Of a stretch of 64,000 bases of DNA, positions 11,708 through 23,420 are shown one piece after another (within the stretch, counting starts at the first letter, position 1; each line of letters opens with the position of its first letter). The stretch comes from Przewalskia tangutica. Lineage: Eukaryota; Streptophyta; Magnoliopsida; Solanales; Solanaceae. Made by a program: the position numbers and the translations under genes. Under the pieces are notes generated by a model. That model saw nothing but the letters and a program-made list of their open reading frames with translations. It had not been told where the DNA came from and searched no databases. The stretch covers positions 29,542,485 through 29,606,484 of the forward strand of contig CM056725.1 of assembly GCA_029844215.1 (NCBI GenBank), in the 5' to 3' direction.

Positions 11708-14595
11708 TGTCACGACCGACCGGGCGCGGCATCGTGCCTATCGGGGAACCTGTCAGTCTGCATCGAGAGAATAGCGAATGAACATACATAATACAAAATC
11801 TGTACAAGGTAAACATCACTAGCCAGTAGTGCTTTCATAAAATAACTTAATCAAATTTGAAACAGTACAACTAGTGCTTACAGCCCAAACCACAAACGTG
11901 ACTATAGACCTCTAGGAATAACAACTGTGGCGGGACAGGGCCCCGCCATACCCCCTGAATATACAAAAGTCTATAACCTCAGGGAATCATACCAAAAAGA
12001 CAAAGCCTCCGAAGGGATGGAGCCTTCCAGGAAATGAGCAGTGGTCTGAGTGCGGACCCGCCACTCGTATCTCGACCTGCGGCATGAACGCAGCCCCCCG
12101 AGGGAGGTCAATACAACAGGTACCAAGTATGTGAAACTGAAAATACTGTAATGAAATCATAAGTCTGAAAATAATCTGGGGTCATGGAAGAAAATCAAAT
12201 ACCTTTTACTGTGCCTTACTAACAATGAGAGTGACAAGTATGTATATATATAACACTGCATAAAATAGGGGCCTTAGGATCAAAACAGGGTACCTCGCCC
12301 GTAGTATCGATAAGCACCCTACTCGCGGGACTATTTCACCCGCATAGGTCATGTGGACCGCGTGAGGTATTCCTCGCATAGTTGTACCCGCCCGCGTGGG
12401 ACTATTTCACCCGCATAAGCCCATAAGGACTCGCGTGAGGTATTCCTCGCGTCGTGGGTAGCAAGTCCACGGGCAAGTGGTATAACGATCTTGGGGACTT
12501 ACCGCCGGATATACTCTTACCACAAGCAGATGGTATAACGATCTTGGGGACTTACCTCGGATATACTCTTACCTTTGGAGCGGATGGTATAACGATCTTG
12601 GTTTGTACTCGCCGGATATACTCTTATCTTTGGGCGGTGGTATGACGATCTTAGGGCTTGCCCCTCAGACATACTCTTACCCTAGCTCGAACTGTCATCA
12701 TATCATAATCATAATTAAGTTAAGAAAACTTATAACTTCTTATTAGTCTTGTTCATATACCCTCTCATTTTAGTTTACTTAAGGCACTTAATCATATCTT
12801 TAATAAAAGAAAAACCGGGAATTTAACCCAAGTACCACATACTTTAACTCTTTTAAAAGTGACTCTTTTTCATACATAAAACCTTTGGGAAATTGATGCC
12901 TAAAGATCAATTTGCCTTTCATAAATCAAATCATTTGTCCTTGCTTATCTTACTTAGAGTAAATCTCTTCTTGCTAACCTTTCATAAAGCTAATATAACT
13001 AACTTTCCATAAAGCCGTTATACTATCTTTATACTTTAGAAATTAAGACTTTCTTATCTTTTCATAAGGCCGTTATAACTTCTTATAAACCATTTTGTTC
13101 TTTTACTAACCAAGAGACTTATACTTCAAACAAATCTACACAACTTTCAAAAATACTTCAAGCCTCTTATCTTTAGAATAATTCAATACTCAATACTTTC
13201 ACACCAAGTACTCTATACTTTTGTAAAATCATACTTTTCCCTTAACCAAGGGACTTATACTTCTTTAAAACAAAACAAGTCTTTGTTTATACTTAAACAA
13301 GTAGGAATACTAAATCTTGTACGTCTACCGTACTACATAGATACAAATACTCATGCTCAAAAGATAGGAAAGTTTCACATACCTTTTTGATCAATCCACT
13401 TGCTAAGTCCAAACTACCGCAAGTAATATGTCAACCTAAAATAACCATGATACGTTTATTAACCTCTAATTTCAATGTAGAATAATCTAAACTCAAAGCC
13501 ACTAAATTCTATGGAAAATTGGGCAGCATTTCCTTTGTTTCTACATACTTTGCCACCTTTCACAAGGCCGAATTTATCATCCAAACGCCACATTTAAGGC
13601 TCAACAATCCAACATTTTTAAAGGGGATTACACACCTAAACTTAATTCTGCCCCATTAGGTACAACAATTCACTAAACAATTCTAAGGTAGTTTTTAGGC
13701 TACAACATGCTCATAATATCTTCTTAACCAATTCCCTCACATTCAAACCATAGTTCTTACATGCAATGAGTCTAAGAGCATTATTTACTACCACAAGTTC
13801 TTTCTTCTTAACATGCAACACTAGAAACTAATCCTAAAGGAAGAATCATTACCTTAGAGCTTTAGCCAAATCTTTTCAACCACTTGCTAGCTTCCTTTCC
13901 AAGAATACCACCACAACAACCTTCACAAGCTAGCCACAAGTTTCCCTCTTGCTTTTACTTTTTTCAGATTTTTCCTAAGGCTAGAATGTCTCTTGGTATT
14001 TTAGAGAAGGAGGAGCTTGAACTTTTAAGAGAAAGATGAAATATGACCAAGTCTTGAAGACTTGGTCAATATAGTGCATGCAAAAATCAGATGGGGACAC
14101 TTGTCACCCTCCCAAGGTCTTTTAAAGAAAAATCGCCTTTTCTAAGTTTTTCGCCCGAGAATCCCGCCTCGGCGCGGCCACAGCTTGGCGCGCGGCTGCG
14201 GCTCTGCGGACTCTCAGATCTTCGGCGCGGCCTCGCTTCCCAGGCGCGGCTGAAACTTCAGCGACCCCTCAGTACTTTGGCGCGCCGCGCATCTGCGCGC
14301 CGTTGCCTTTACCTGAAACGCATTTTGCCCGTCTGCGCACTGAACTTGTAACTCTCATAACTTCCTATTCTGATGTCCCATCGACGAACGGTTGGTTGCG
14401 TTGGAATCTAGACTCAACGAACTACGCCCCAGGCCTTTGAAACACTTAGGAACTCTCAATGTATCGGGTCATAACTCGCCTCAAACTTGACTAAAACCCG
14501 TCCGGAATGATCCTTCAACCTATCCTTAGAAAATTTTAAGTCTTACCCCCTTTCGTTCGCTCTCAAACGCATGACCTGAACTACGGGGTGTAACA
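11708..14595 (-). mobile_element. A LTR 3, 5' LTR of A2
   Basis: A 2888-base LTR close to A LTR 2. After its terminal TGTAACA at 14589-14595 the sequence enters the middle of a B LTR (TTATGCCTAATAATC, equivalent to about 28430), so the whole A complex was inserted into B's 3' LTR. The candidate 5-bp target duplication is TTATG; its partner lies left of the window. It holds 55-bp repeats (about 12474-12690), the palindromic site at 14093-14113 and a shortened GC-rich cassette at 14155-14315. Confidence 0.88.
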
Positions 14596-16727
14596 TTATG
14601 CCTAATAATCAAAATAGACAACTTTCTTAACCTTTCATAAAGCCGTTATAACCAACTTCCCATAAAGCCGTTATAACCCTTTATGGTTTTAGACATATTC
14701 ATTCCTTTTTATAACCAAGAGATTTATACTTAAAACCAAGTATCACATACTTACAAATCAAGTTTCTTAACTTTCAAAATACTTCAAGTCTCTTAATATT
14801 GAGAAAACAAGTTTCTTCTACTTTTAAACCTCAAGTAACTCACACCTTTAAAACAAGTTACTTCTCTTAAATCATGTCATTTCTCCTCTCTTAAAACAAT
14901 TAAGTAAATCACTCATTTAACTCCCCTAAAGTCATTACAACAACCCTTAGGTTTTGGAACTAAGGCACTAGCCAAAAGGTTTGAAAACCACTTCCTTTTC
15001 AAGACTCTATGTACTTTAAGTAAAATACTTTCACTTTTAAGAATCCAAACTTCACTAAGGAAATGGATTATACAACTTACAATTTAAACATCAAAGTACA
15101 ATCAAGGGAGTACATAGAACGAATTCTATTTTAGGCAATCCAAATACAACCAAGGAATGAATCATTTAAGGAGTAGGACATACTTTCTTTATCTTAAGGA
15201 ATCATGCTAGAAGAGGAGATAGTTCACATACCTTTTTACTAAATCCACAAGCTAAGATGAATACGTCGTACGTAGAAGTGTCAACCTATAATGGTCACAA
15301 CAAGACTATCAACTTCTAGTCTCAAACGTAGAATAATACTAAGTATACGGTCTCTAATTCTACGGAAAATCGGGCAGCACTTCCTTTGTTTCTACTCACT
15401 TTGCCACCTTTTTCAAGGTCGAATACAATAACCAACATGCCACATTTAAGGCTCAAAACAACAACCAAACAAAGGGGATTACACGCCTTACAATACGTGT
15501 AAAATTCCGCCCATGATTAATACGAAGTAGTTCCATATTCAAGCCATTCTCGGCCAACAACATAACCAACAATTCAAAGTCTTTTCCAATCCTTTTCCAA
15601 TTCCAAGTTCTAAGGTCTAACATGTTATATAGTCATAAACAACTTCAACAACTACAATTTCCTTCTTTCTACAACATGCGACGACTTAAACTAATAATCG
15701 ACTTGAATTGTAATCTTAAGGCTAACATGCTAGTTTTTCGAATTAGGGTTCCAATAGCCAAAACACTTATCAAACCTCATAATATATAACTCATGCTTGC
15801 TAATATCCATAGCTACAACAAGAAGTAAACCTTAATTACTAAAACGACAAGATTTATACCTTTATAAGCCCTTAAAAATTCCAAGATTCAAAGTCGCGCC
15901 TTAGCAATTCTTAGCTCCTTTCCTTATGTTCCAATCCGCTCCAATCACTCCTTAGAAGCCTATGAAGAACTCATCTTCAAGTTCCATCTTCAAAGTTGAA
16001 GAACTCCTCAAGTTTCCGCCTTAGGACTACTACGAAAACGCCGTTTTTCCGAAATCTTTCTATTGAGATATCCTTACAATACCCTTAGGGACCTTGGGTT
16101 TAAGTCTTGTGAATAATGGATCAAAACTACAAATTTTTCTTGTGTGAAATAGGACCAACCCGTGAGCTATGTTGAAGAACAACAATGAGTGAAATAAATT
16201 CTAAGTGTTAGAAGAGCTTGTCTTGCACTAGCTTAGTATATAAAACACAAAGGAGGGCTTTGATTAAAACACTTGTGGGCTAGGATGAAGAGCAATTAAT
16301 GTAAAGCCAAGTGGACAAGTTGACTTGGTCAACAATCTCAAGCTAGCAAGACTTATCTTCCTTGATGGTAAATGACCATTCTACCCTTGTTAAAAACGTC
16401 CAAGACCATATGTGGGGGTGCCACATGTCGCCCTCTCATTCGTCCATAAAAATTCCGTAACCCTCGTGGGCCCCACAAAACGTAAAATTCCTCGGGTGGG
16501 CCCTACATGACCAAATCCGTAAAAATAAATTTCCACAATGTTAATAAGTTCCATACTCTCCAAATAATACATTTTGAGAATCCAATTCTCAACAACGAAC
16601 ATTTTTCCTTTCCGGCGTTCGGAAGATTTTCCGTCGGAAAAACAATTCTTCCTTTCGTACCAATTTCCAAGTCTTGATTCCTTACGTACATTCTCTTATA
16701 CATGTCCTGGACTTACGGGGTGTAACA
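14596..16727 (-). mobile_element. Right part of the B element 3' LTR
   Basis: This matches 28432-30589 of the B 5' LTR with few visible differences, which indicates a fairly recent insertion. It ends at GGACTTACGGGGTGTAACA. A B LTR 5' copy feature, a 30-bp duplication at 30298-30357, is single here near 16468-16497. A weak TATA-like stretch (TATATACTA on the minus strand) lies near 16227-16236. Confidence 0.88.
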
Positions 16728-16742
16728 TTCTTCCCCCCTTAG
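16728..16742 (-). other. Polypurine tract of element B
   Basis: Minus-strand CTAAGGGGGGAAGAA abuts the LTR start TGTTACACCCC. The pre-PPT hairpin AACATTCG-loop-CGAATGTT follows at 16742-16764. Confidence 0.85.
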
Positions 16743-16764
16743 AAACATTCGTCCCCGAATGTTC

Positions 16765-17412
16765 TTAGTCGATTGCTGTTATACAAACTCGGCATAAACT
16801 CTATACTATGCCTATCAATCAAAGCGCACAAGACCAACGATGCCACATGGCCACCACATAACATACGTACAAAATCTCAATATTGTTTCTTGTTCCCAAT
16901 CCTTGGATTTACTATCCAAACTTGGCCATTATGCTACATACATTCCGTTAAGGCTCTTACCGGTCCTTACGACTGATTAGGTGGAGCAACGTCCACGAAC
17001 TCGTACAACGATCAACTAGACTTGGGCCTTGCACCCTCGTGACCCTATCACATAACAGGACTAATACCAACTAACATCACCCCATTACATACTATCGGTT
17101 GACCCGAAAGGAGTCCATAACCCGACTCATCGTCACCCTTAACTTCTCATTCTTAGTCTGAACTAAAACTCTCCCTTATCTCAAGGTACTTCTCACCCTA
17201 TCCCCCTATTCACTAGAGGTTTGTCACATAGGTCGAAGTATTTCTACCGTACATTCTTTCCTATTGGTCTTACACTGTTATGGGGCAATTACAACTTGTG
17301 AACTCTACACAACTATAGTCTCAGTTCACTTACCATTCTTGTCAACATTCTTAACTTTTCACCTTACTAATCAAAGTATTCCTACCTCTGGGGGTACTAT
17401 CACTTACAACTG
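16765..17412 (-). other. Non-coding 3' stuffer of element B
   Basis: About 650 bases with no recognisable pol domain. The part around 16980-17120 (ACGAACTCGTACAACG, GACCCTATCACA, GGTTGACCCG) also occurs, diverged, in the stuffers of E (near 38376-38500), G (near 50205-50330) and H (near 59430-59560). Confidence 0.6.
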
Positions 17413-18328
17413 CTAGCAACAAAGGGAAAACATATATGCTAGGGCAAAATCTGAATCTATCAATGCACGTATGATTCCAAAGAATCGAAATATACCTGTA
17501 ACCCCATGCGATGTCGCCTCCTGATCCTGCCCCGTAGTCACGTCATCTATGCGGTTCGAAGGACCGCCAGAACTATAAACTCCACCCTGACCTCTACCAC
17601 GACTGGCCGACATCTGAACACCACTTGCAGGGGCGCATTTGTGGAGGAAAGGTAACCAACCATCGGCCTCATAGGCTGAGCCACCTTACCGGCGCTCTTT
17701 CTAACAGGACATTCCCACTTCTTGTGGCCCGGACGGTCACAATAATAACAAACATTTGTGCAATGACGACATTTCCCCAAATGACGCTTACTACATTGGA
17801 AACACTGAGGAATATGTGGCCTCGACTGAGAAAATCCTCTGCTCCTTTGAGAACCTCGACCCCTGGAGCTTGGACCGGCTCCTAAATACCTTGTGGGGTC
17901 AAACCTCCCACCTGTGGACTGCGAGGGTATGTACTGGGTAGGCTGGGACGAATATCTCACTCGCTGCTGAGGCAGCTCGTCCAAAAACTCACCGGGATAA
18001 CCAACCGGTCTAGCCCTCTTACGCTGATCTCCGCGTTGGCCTTCTACCCTCTGTACACACTCTGCATCGGCGAATAACCTCCTGGCGATGAACGTAGCAC
18101 CGCTATCTTGGTCAATAACATAATCGCTTCCCTCGCTGACCTATAGTCTTCTCTAACCGAGAAACCTGGAGGCTCGTCTTTGGGGTCTCAAAACTCGCGC
18201 AGAAGAACTTCATCATGCGGCACAACATCCGGTATACCAGGCGAATAAGCCCTATCAACTCTCTGAGTCGACTAGTAGCTCCTGCTACTCCTTTGCCCTT
18301 CTCAGGCGTGTTGCCCTCGCGGAGGCAT
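17413..18328 (-). pseudogene. gag: Gag with a truncated protease start, element B
   Basis: The inferred start is the ATG at 18328 (MPPRE-type, as in other plant gypsy Gags). The first third is broken by several frameshifts. The readable part, 17984 to 17547, holds an Arg/Ser/Gly-rich linker, a first Cys motif CFQCSKRHLGKC and a CCHC zinc knuckle CYYCDRPGHKKWEC. After one frame change, 17613-17413 reads as the beginning of an aspartic protease: a NRIDDVTTGQDQEATS segment, then ALIDSDFALAY, where related elements have ALID-SG or ALID-PG. A stop follows, so protease, reverse transcriptase and integrase are missing. Element B is thus gag plus a protease stub. The knuckle shows it is nucleocapsid; function is doubtful. 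Confidence 0.78.
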
Positions 18329-18521
18329 AATCAGTAACACAAAATTACGTCGAGAGGAATTATCTTACTAACAGCTACATGTACGATCTTAGAGTGAGAA
18401 GAATAGAAACCAACTCACAAAAGTCCTGTAGCCTCTTGTTTATGGGTGTGGCTCGCAACACACCGATAATCAAGACTCTACTAGACACGGCCTGAGACAT
18501 TCAGAGTGATCGCTCGATACC

Positions 18522-18532
18522 ACTCTGTCACA
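18522..18532 (-). other. Primer-binding site of element B
   Basis: Plus-strand GCTCGATACCA, complementary to initiator Met-tRNA minus one base. The LTR begins three bases later with TGTCACACCCC. Confidence 0.8.
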
Positions 18533-19166
18533 CCCCGAACCCCGGGCCCGTGACTGGTGCCCTACCTGGGCACCCTTCTACCTTAACAACTAAGTAAACT
18601 GCGGAAATTAAATAAAGCCTCATTTTTTTTTAAAACCAACATACGTGCAAGGGCAAGCCGACAAGGCTGCCAGATAATATACAAAATCAAAAGACACTAC
18701 ACTGTACATGAGTCCAATCCCACATATGAATACAGACCTCTAAGAGTTATACTGAACTATGACGGGACAAGGCCCCGCCGTACCCATAACTGTACAAAAG
18801 CCTATACTGAAAGAACTTATACCAAAAAGATAAACTCCGACGAAGGAGCTATCCAAAAACTCTGAGCAGGGTCCTACACCTGCCGATCACCAAACAGCGT
18901 ACCTAAACCTGCGGCATGAACGCAGCCCCCCGAAGGAGGTCAGTACGAAGAATGTACCAAGTATGTGAAGCGATGAAATCGTAATGAAATCATAACGATC
19001 TAAACAAAGCAGAGACATGTATGATAGCCAACCTACAGTACACAATACATAAGCAGTCATATCAAGTCAGGGACGCATGCCCTCAAAGTCACTACTCAAA
19101 TAACAGTACACAGTGTCTTACTAACAATGAGAGGAATCAAAAGTATAGGTAGCAAATCCACGGAAA

Positions 19167-19623
19167 CAGGTGGTATAACGATCTTTGGGGATACACCCCT
19201 CATTTATACTCTTACCCTGAAGAAAGTGATAAAGCAAGTGGTATAACGATCTTTGGGGATACACCCCTCATTTATACTCTTACCCTAGAGAATGTGATAA
19301 AGCAGGTGGTATAACGATCTTTGGGGATACACCCCTCATTTATACTCTTACCCTGGAGAAAGTGATAAAGCAGGTGGTATAACGATCTTTGGGGATACAC
19401 CCCTCATTTATACTCTTACCCTGGAGAAAGTGATAAAGCAGGTGGTATAACGATCTTTGGGGATACACCCCTCATTTATACTCTTACCCTGGAGAAAGTG
19501 ATAACGCAGGTGGTATAACGATCTTTGGGGATACACCCCTCATTTATACTCTTACCCTGGAGAAAGTGATAAAGCATGTGGTATAACGATCTTTGGGGAT
19601 ACACCCCTCATTTATACTCTTAC
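19167..19623. repeat. 68-bp tandem repeats, six full units and one cut by element C
   Basis: Units start at 19167, 19235, 19303, 19371, 19439, 19507 and 19575. Each has GTGGTATAACGATCTTTGG and CCCTCATTTATACTCTTACC, then GAGAAAGTGATAAAGCA. Units are almost identical. Element C inserted within the seventh unit, at its CTTAC. Confidence 0.93.
19619..19623. other. Left target-site duplication of element C
   Basis: CTTAC, repeated at 27986-27990. A 5-bp duplication is standard for Ty3/gypsy integration. Confidence 0.92.
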
Positions 19624-19837
19624 TGTTATACCCCGTATTTCCAGGGTATGTACGTGAGGACGTACGTACGAAAGTCTAGCCTTAAAGTTTAGGCACAAGA
19701 CGTTTTTTTGGGCACAACTCGCTAAAAGAATCGTTTTCCGACGAAACGTTTTACACAACTCGCGTAGGATAAATTTCGGCTATGCCATTTCTAATTTTTG
19801 CGGATTTTTCCGAGAGACGAAACACTTTGGGCCAACG

Positions 19838-19861
19838 GGAGGGCGACACTTGTCACCCTCC
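19838..19861. promoter_or_regulatory. Palindromic LTR site, C type (5' LTR)
   Basis: Half sites GGAGGGCGACAC and TTGTCACCCTCC form a 24-base near palindrome, followed directly by AATTGG (reverse CCAAT). It lies about 170 bases before the TATA box. An identical copy is at 25758-25781 in the 3' LTR. Confidence 0.6.
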
Positions 19862-20029
19862 AATTGGTGGACGTGAGGCATCAATATGGCCGAATGGAGT
19901 GGCTTATTTTGTCTTGGAGTTGGTAGGATATTTTGTGTGCAAGTTGGCTAGGTACACTTGCCCAAATCTTGGCATTACACTTGCCTTGCACTTGGCATAA
20001 TCTTGGCCATTGGTTGGCCATCCCTTGAC

Positions 20030-20038
20030 CTATAAATA
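20030..20038 (+). promoter_or_regulatory. TATA box of the C 5' LTR
   Basis: CTATAAATA followed by CCCC and, about 25 bases on, TTCTTCATCCA. The same arrangement recurs in the C 3' LTR (25950-25958) and on the minus strand in E, G and H LTRs, so it is the likely RNA polymerase II core promoter. Confidence 0.75.
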
Positions 20039-20362
20039 CCCCTCTTGTGATGAAGAGTTCTTCATCCACAAACAAACTTTCCAAGTCTAAAATCTTCTCC
20101 TCTCCTCGAGCCTTTCAGTCAACACACCCCTTTGTGTGACTTAGCGAGGCTACCCACTAGCCGAAATCTACCCCCCTCCCTTGGTAGAAAAGTTGCCTTC
20201 TAGTATTGTTATAATGCCCAAAATACCCTAGCCCAAATCCCTTAGTACTTAGTAGAAGTTGTGAAGAACTTCTAAGGTTTCCTTGGAGCTATCGGAGCGT
20301 ACAACTTAGGAGCTAAGCCTTGCTCCGGATCGACTTATATCTAGGATATTATTGGGCTTATC

Positions 20363-20371
20363 GAGGTAAAT
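20363..20371 (+). other. Splice-donor-like site in the C 5' LTR
   Basis: GAGGTAAAT fits the plant 5' splice consensus AG/GTAA. Minus-strand equivalents (TTACCTCGATAAGCCC on the plus strand) are kept in E (36408), G (48196) and H (57412). Confidence 0.35.
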
Positions 20372-20699
20372 AAACTTGTCCTTCTTTTGTAATTAGAGAA
20401 TACATACTGTAGAAGTATAGAAATAAGTATTAAATACTTAGAAGGATATCACAGAATAGAATTGAACTGTTATCACAGTAGAAGGGTTTAAAAGAAGAAT
20501 AATTGAACTATACTTACTTAGGACTGTTTTCACAGTATACTTGAGTAGCTCACCGGGTAGGGAAGTGCTGCCCGATTTTCCGTAGAATAAAGGACCCTCG
20601 CTAGAATCTGAGTAGTCTAGACGTTGATAAACGTGTCTGACTATTATAGGTTGATTCTCTGCGCGCGACATATTCAACTTGGCAGGTGGTTTTCGCCGA

Positions 20700-20716
20700 G
20701 AAGGTATGTGATTCTT
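20700..20716 (+). other. Second splice-donor-like site in the C 5' LTR
   Basis: AAGGTATGTGATTCTTCC fits AG/GTATGT. GGTATGTG followed by a TTCCTAT-like stretch is kept in every LTR family here, on the strand of transcription. Confidence 0.35.
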
Positions 20717-21410
20717 CCTAAGCATGATATTTTAACACATATATATATAGTACGGTAGACGTACATGTGTTAACTGAATAATAACTACGGCAATATCTTT
20801 TGACTTAAGCCTGAATAATAACTACGGCAATGTCTCTTGACTTAAGCCTGAATAATAGAATCTTGAAGCATTTCAAAAGAATCTTGAATCGCTTTAATGA
20901 GAAAAGCAGTTGGTTTTTAAACAAAAGCTTAAGAGTTATACTAGCTTTTTGGGAAGTTAGGTATAACCCCTTAAGAATGATAAAAAGAACTGTTTACTTA
21001 ATTGCTTATAAAAACCTTGTATTCTGTAAGGTGTAGTAAGATTGTTTGATAAATAGACATACTATGATGCTATGTGTGTTAGTGTCTTGTAATGTTGTGA
21101 AAGGGGGACATTCTTGTTGTGCTTACGTTGCTAGACGGTAAGTCAGTTATCTTGTTGTTATATCACCTACCCTCATTTGGTTATACAGGGCTTGCCACCC
21201 TGATGCGGGTCTATACGGCTATGCGGTCTGTGAGACTATGCGAGTGTGGGAGCTCGGGATTGATCATTCGGGTGTTTTAGCACGACGCGGGGATGCCCTA
21301 TGCGATGCTGTATGACTATGCGGTCTATTGAGACTATGCGGTGCGGGAGTCGAGGAGAGTACCGGGGTTAGCTACCGTCACGAGGAGAATACCTCATGCG
21401 GGTGCATGTG

Positions 21411-22090
21411 TGATGAGGAGGCGCGGGTGACGATTTTTATCTTGAGGCAGCGAGGGGCGCGATTAGGGAGTACAATGTCGAGTTCGATTCTTTGGCTCGT
21501 CGTCCAGCGTTGGTAGCGATATGGAGGATAGGGTGCACCGCTACGTCACGGGCTAGATGATTATATGGCGAGTCTTGTGCGGGTGTTTCTCTTGTAGGGT
21601 ATGGACATTACCCGTGCGAGCTCATGCACTTGGATGCGAGGAGCGCAGAGACCGACGAGTCGATAGATATCAGCATCAGAAGAAGGCCAAGACGGCCGGT
21701 TCTTTTGGTAGTTCTCGGGGTGGACGGCCTCAGCAGCAGTCTAGATTTGCACCCCAGCTAGCTCAGAGCACTCCCACATCATTGTCGATTCGGCCCGAGT
21801 ATTCGGGTAGGTCGAGGGCCCGGGACTTGGATTTCGAGGTAGCAAGGGTGCTAACCGATCGAGGTCCGCTTCGGTGTCGCTATGGCGAGTTCCATTCGAG
21901 GTTGCGGTACTACTCGGGAGCTTGCTACACTGTGGCAGTGGTCATTTGCGAGTCTGTCCGAAGCGGCGTGCCGATGGTAGAGTCGGCTGCGGTCGATTCT
22001 GATTCTTCATCCCCGATTACTCGCCCGGAGGCAAGGTACTCATGGGCCAGCGGTGCGGCAGGTCGTGGCGGGTCCCGATTCTAGCGGTCC
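21411..22090 (+). pseudogene. gag: Gag of element C, N-terminus missing
   Basis: It starts inside the gag core at the part equal to EMRRARVDRF of element A, fused to the LTR. The segment around 21481-21560 reads as the EYNVEFDSLA and RVHRYVTG motifs with small frame breaks. At 21640-21840 comes the basic Gln/Pro-rich linker (KKAKTAGSFGSSRGGRPQQQ). The nucleocapsid region near 21870-21970 retains SGACYT and pieces of the Cys/His motif but no intact zinc knuckle. No start codon, primer site or leader remains, so it cannot be made as a normal Gag. Confidence 0.78.
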
Positions 22091-22560
22091 TCGAATCGCA
22101 TTTATGCCTTGTCCGGTAAACCGGGACGGGAGGCCTCACCGATGTCGTCCGGTACCTTATCGATCTCGATATTGATGTGTATGCCTTGATAGATCCGGGT
22201 TATACTCGTCCCATATATCTCCCTTGTTGCTAGTAGAATAGGGATAGAGCACGAGTCCATAGACCGCTTTCAAGGTAGCTACGCGATGGGTGATTCGGTG
22301 GTAGCTCGGCGGGTATATAGGGCTTGTCGGTGACCATTCTGATCGTCGGACCCTGGCGGAAACTTGATCGAGTTGGATATGACCGATTTCGGCGTGATCA
22401 TGGGTATGGATTGGCTAGCTTCTTGCTACACCGCGTAGGCTGCGGGGAGAGTAGTACGGTTCCGATTTCTGAGAGCCGGTTGTCAGTGGGAGGAACATCA
22501 GTATCGCAGGGGTAGGTTTATTTCCTACCTCGAGGCTAGGAAGATGGTGCGAAGGGTACA
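22091..22560 (+). pseudogene. Aspartic protease region of element C
   Basis: Near 22178-22190 the frame reads ALIDPG, the active-site segment in the D-(S/P)-G form common in plant chromoviruses. It is followed by remains of the RIGIE and VYRGC-type segments, then ELDMTDFGVIMGMDWL at about 22365-22415, a strongly kept protease C-terminal motif. GRFISYLEARKM follows at about 22510. Several single-base breaks separate the pieces. In the living element it would cut the Gag-Pol polyprotein. Confidence 0.75.
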
Positions 22561-23420
22561 TCTACCATCTCGTTCGGGTGTTTGATCACGAGGCTGCGAT
22601 ACAGATTTTGATCGATTCCGTGAGTCGAGAGAGTTCCCGAGCGTGTTTCGACGACCTCCGGGTATCCTCCCGAGAGGAGATCGAGTTTTGTATAGATGTG
22701 ATGCGGACACTCGGCCTATTTCCATTCCGCCATACGAATGGCACCGCGAGTTGAGAGAGTTGAAGGACCGGTGAGAGATTTCTTTGGAGAAGGGCTTCAT
22801 CGGACCTAGTGTTTCTCCACGGGGCGTCGGTATTGTTCGTGAAGAAGAAGGGCGGGGCCTTTGCGCATGTGTGTTGATTACTGGGTTGAACAAGGTGACC
22901 ATTAAACGAATACCCTTCCCGTGATTGATGATTTGTTGGACGATTGCGAGCGCGAGATGTTTCTCAAGATTGATCTGCGATCGGGCTATCATCAGTGCGA
23001 GTCGAGAGGCGGATGTCCCTAGATCGCATTGGACCCGATCACGGGCATTATGAGTTGAGTCATGTCTTTTGGATTGACCAATGCTCCGTGTATTCATGGA
23101 TTTGATGAACCGAGTGTTCAAACATTTTTGGACACGTTTGTGATAGTGTTCATCGATGATATCTTGGTTTATTCGCTCGGAGCGAGAGCACGCGAGCATT
23201 TGAGGCTGTCTTGTGAGTTCTCGGGACCAGCGATTATACGCCAAGTTTTCCAAATGTGAGTTTTGGTTAACCGGTGGCTTTTCTTGGGCATATTTTGGTG
23301 ATGGCATTCGAGTGGATACGGCCAAGATCGGCGATCGGGACTTGGCCTAGACCTCTACTCGGCAGAGGTTCGCGATTTCGGGCCTTGCGAGTTATTATCG
23401 GCGGTTCGTAGAAGTTTGCT
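22561..23420 (+). pseudogene. Reverse transcriptase of element C
   Basis: Pieces in order are EIEFCIDVM (near 22680), ELRELKDR (22750), LEKGFIGPSVSPRG (22785-22825), LNKVTIKR (22890), FLKIDLRSGYHQ (22960-23000), MSFGLTNAP (23062-23088) and FVIVFIDDILVYS (about 23137-23178). The last carries the two catalytic Asp of the F/Y-x-D-D box. FLGHI and the SFLGLASYYRRF equivalent (23375-23410) follow. Most breaks look like lost bases at CTG/CAG. A long open frame on the minus strand over this stretch is only its shadow. Confidence 0.82.

Larger units (their letters stand above)
18536..19623 (-). mobile_element. B 5' LTR, left segment (interrupted by element C)
   Basis: It begins TGTCACACCCCGAACCCC and includes the 68-bp repeat array. 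At 19624 the chromovirus C begins; the LTR resumes at 27991 after the duplicated CTTAC. Total LTR length without C is about 3.7 kb. Confidence 0.9.
19624..21410 (+). repeat. 5' LTR of element C, 3'-truncated
   Basis: It matches 25549 to about 27345 of the 3' LTR with moderate divergence. The break lies where the 3' LTR continues CGTGTGACCTATGCGG and this copy passes to ATGAGGAGGCGCGGG (gag). The promoter region is retained. Confidence 0.85.

Noticed and set aside
22525..23325. 266-codon open frame on the minus strand
   Set aside because: It lies exactly opposite the reverse transcriptase of element C and has no recognisable domain; it is a shadow.
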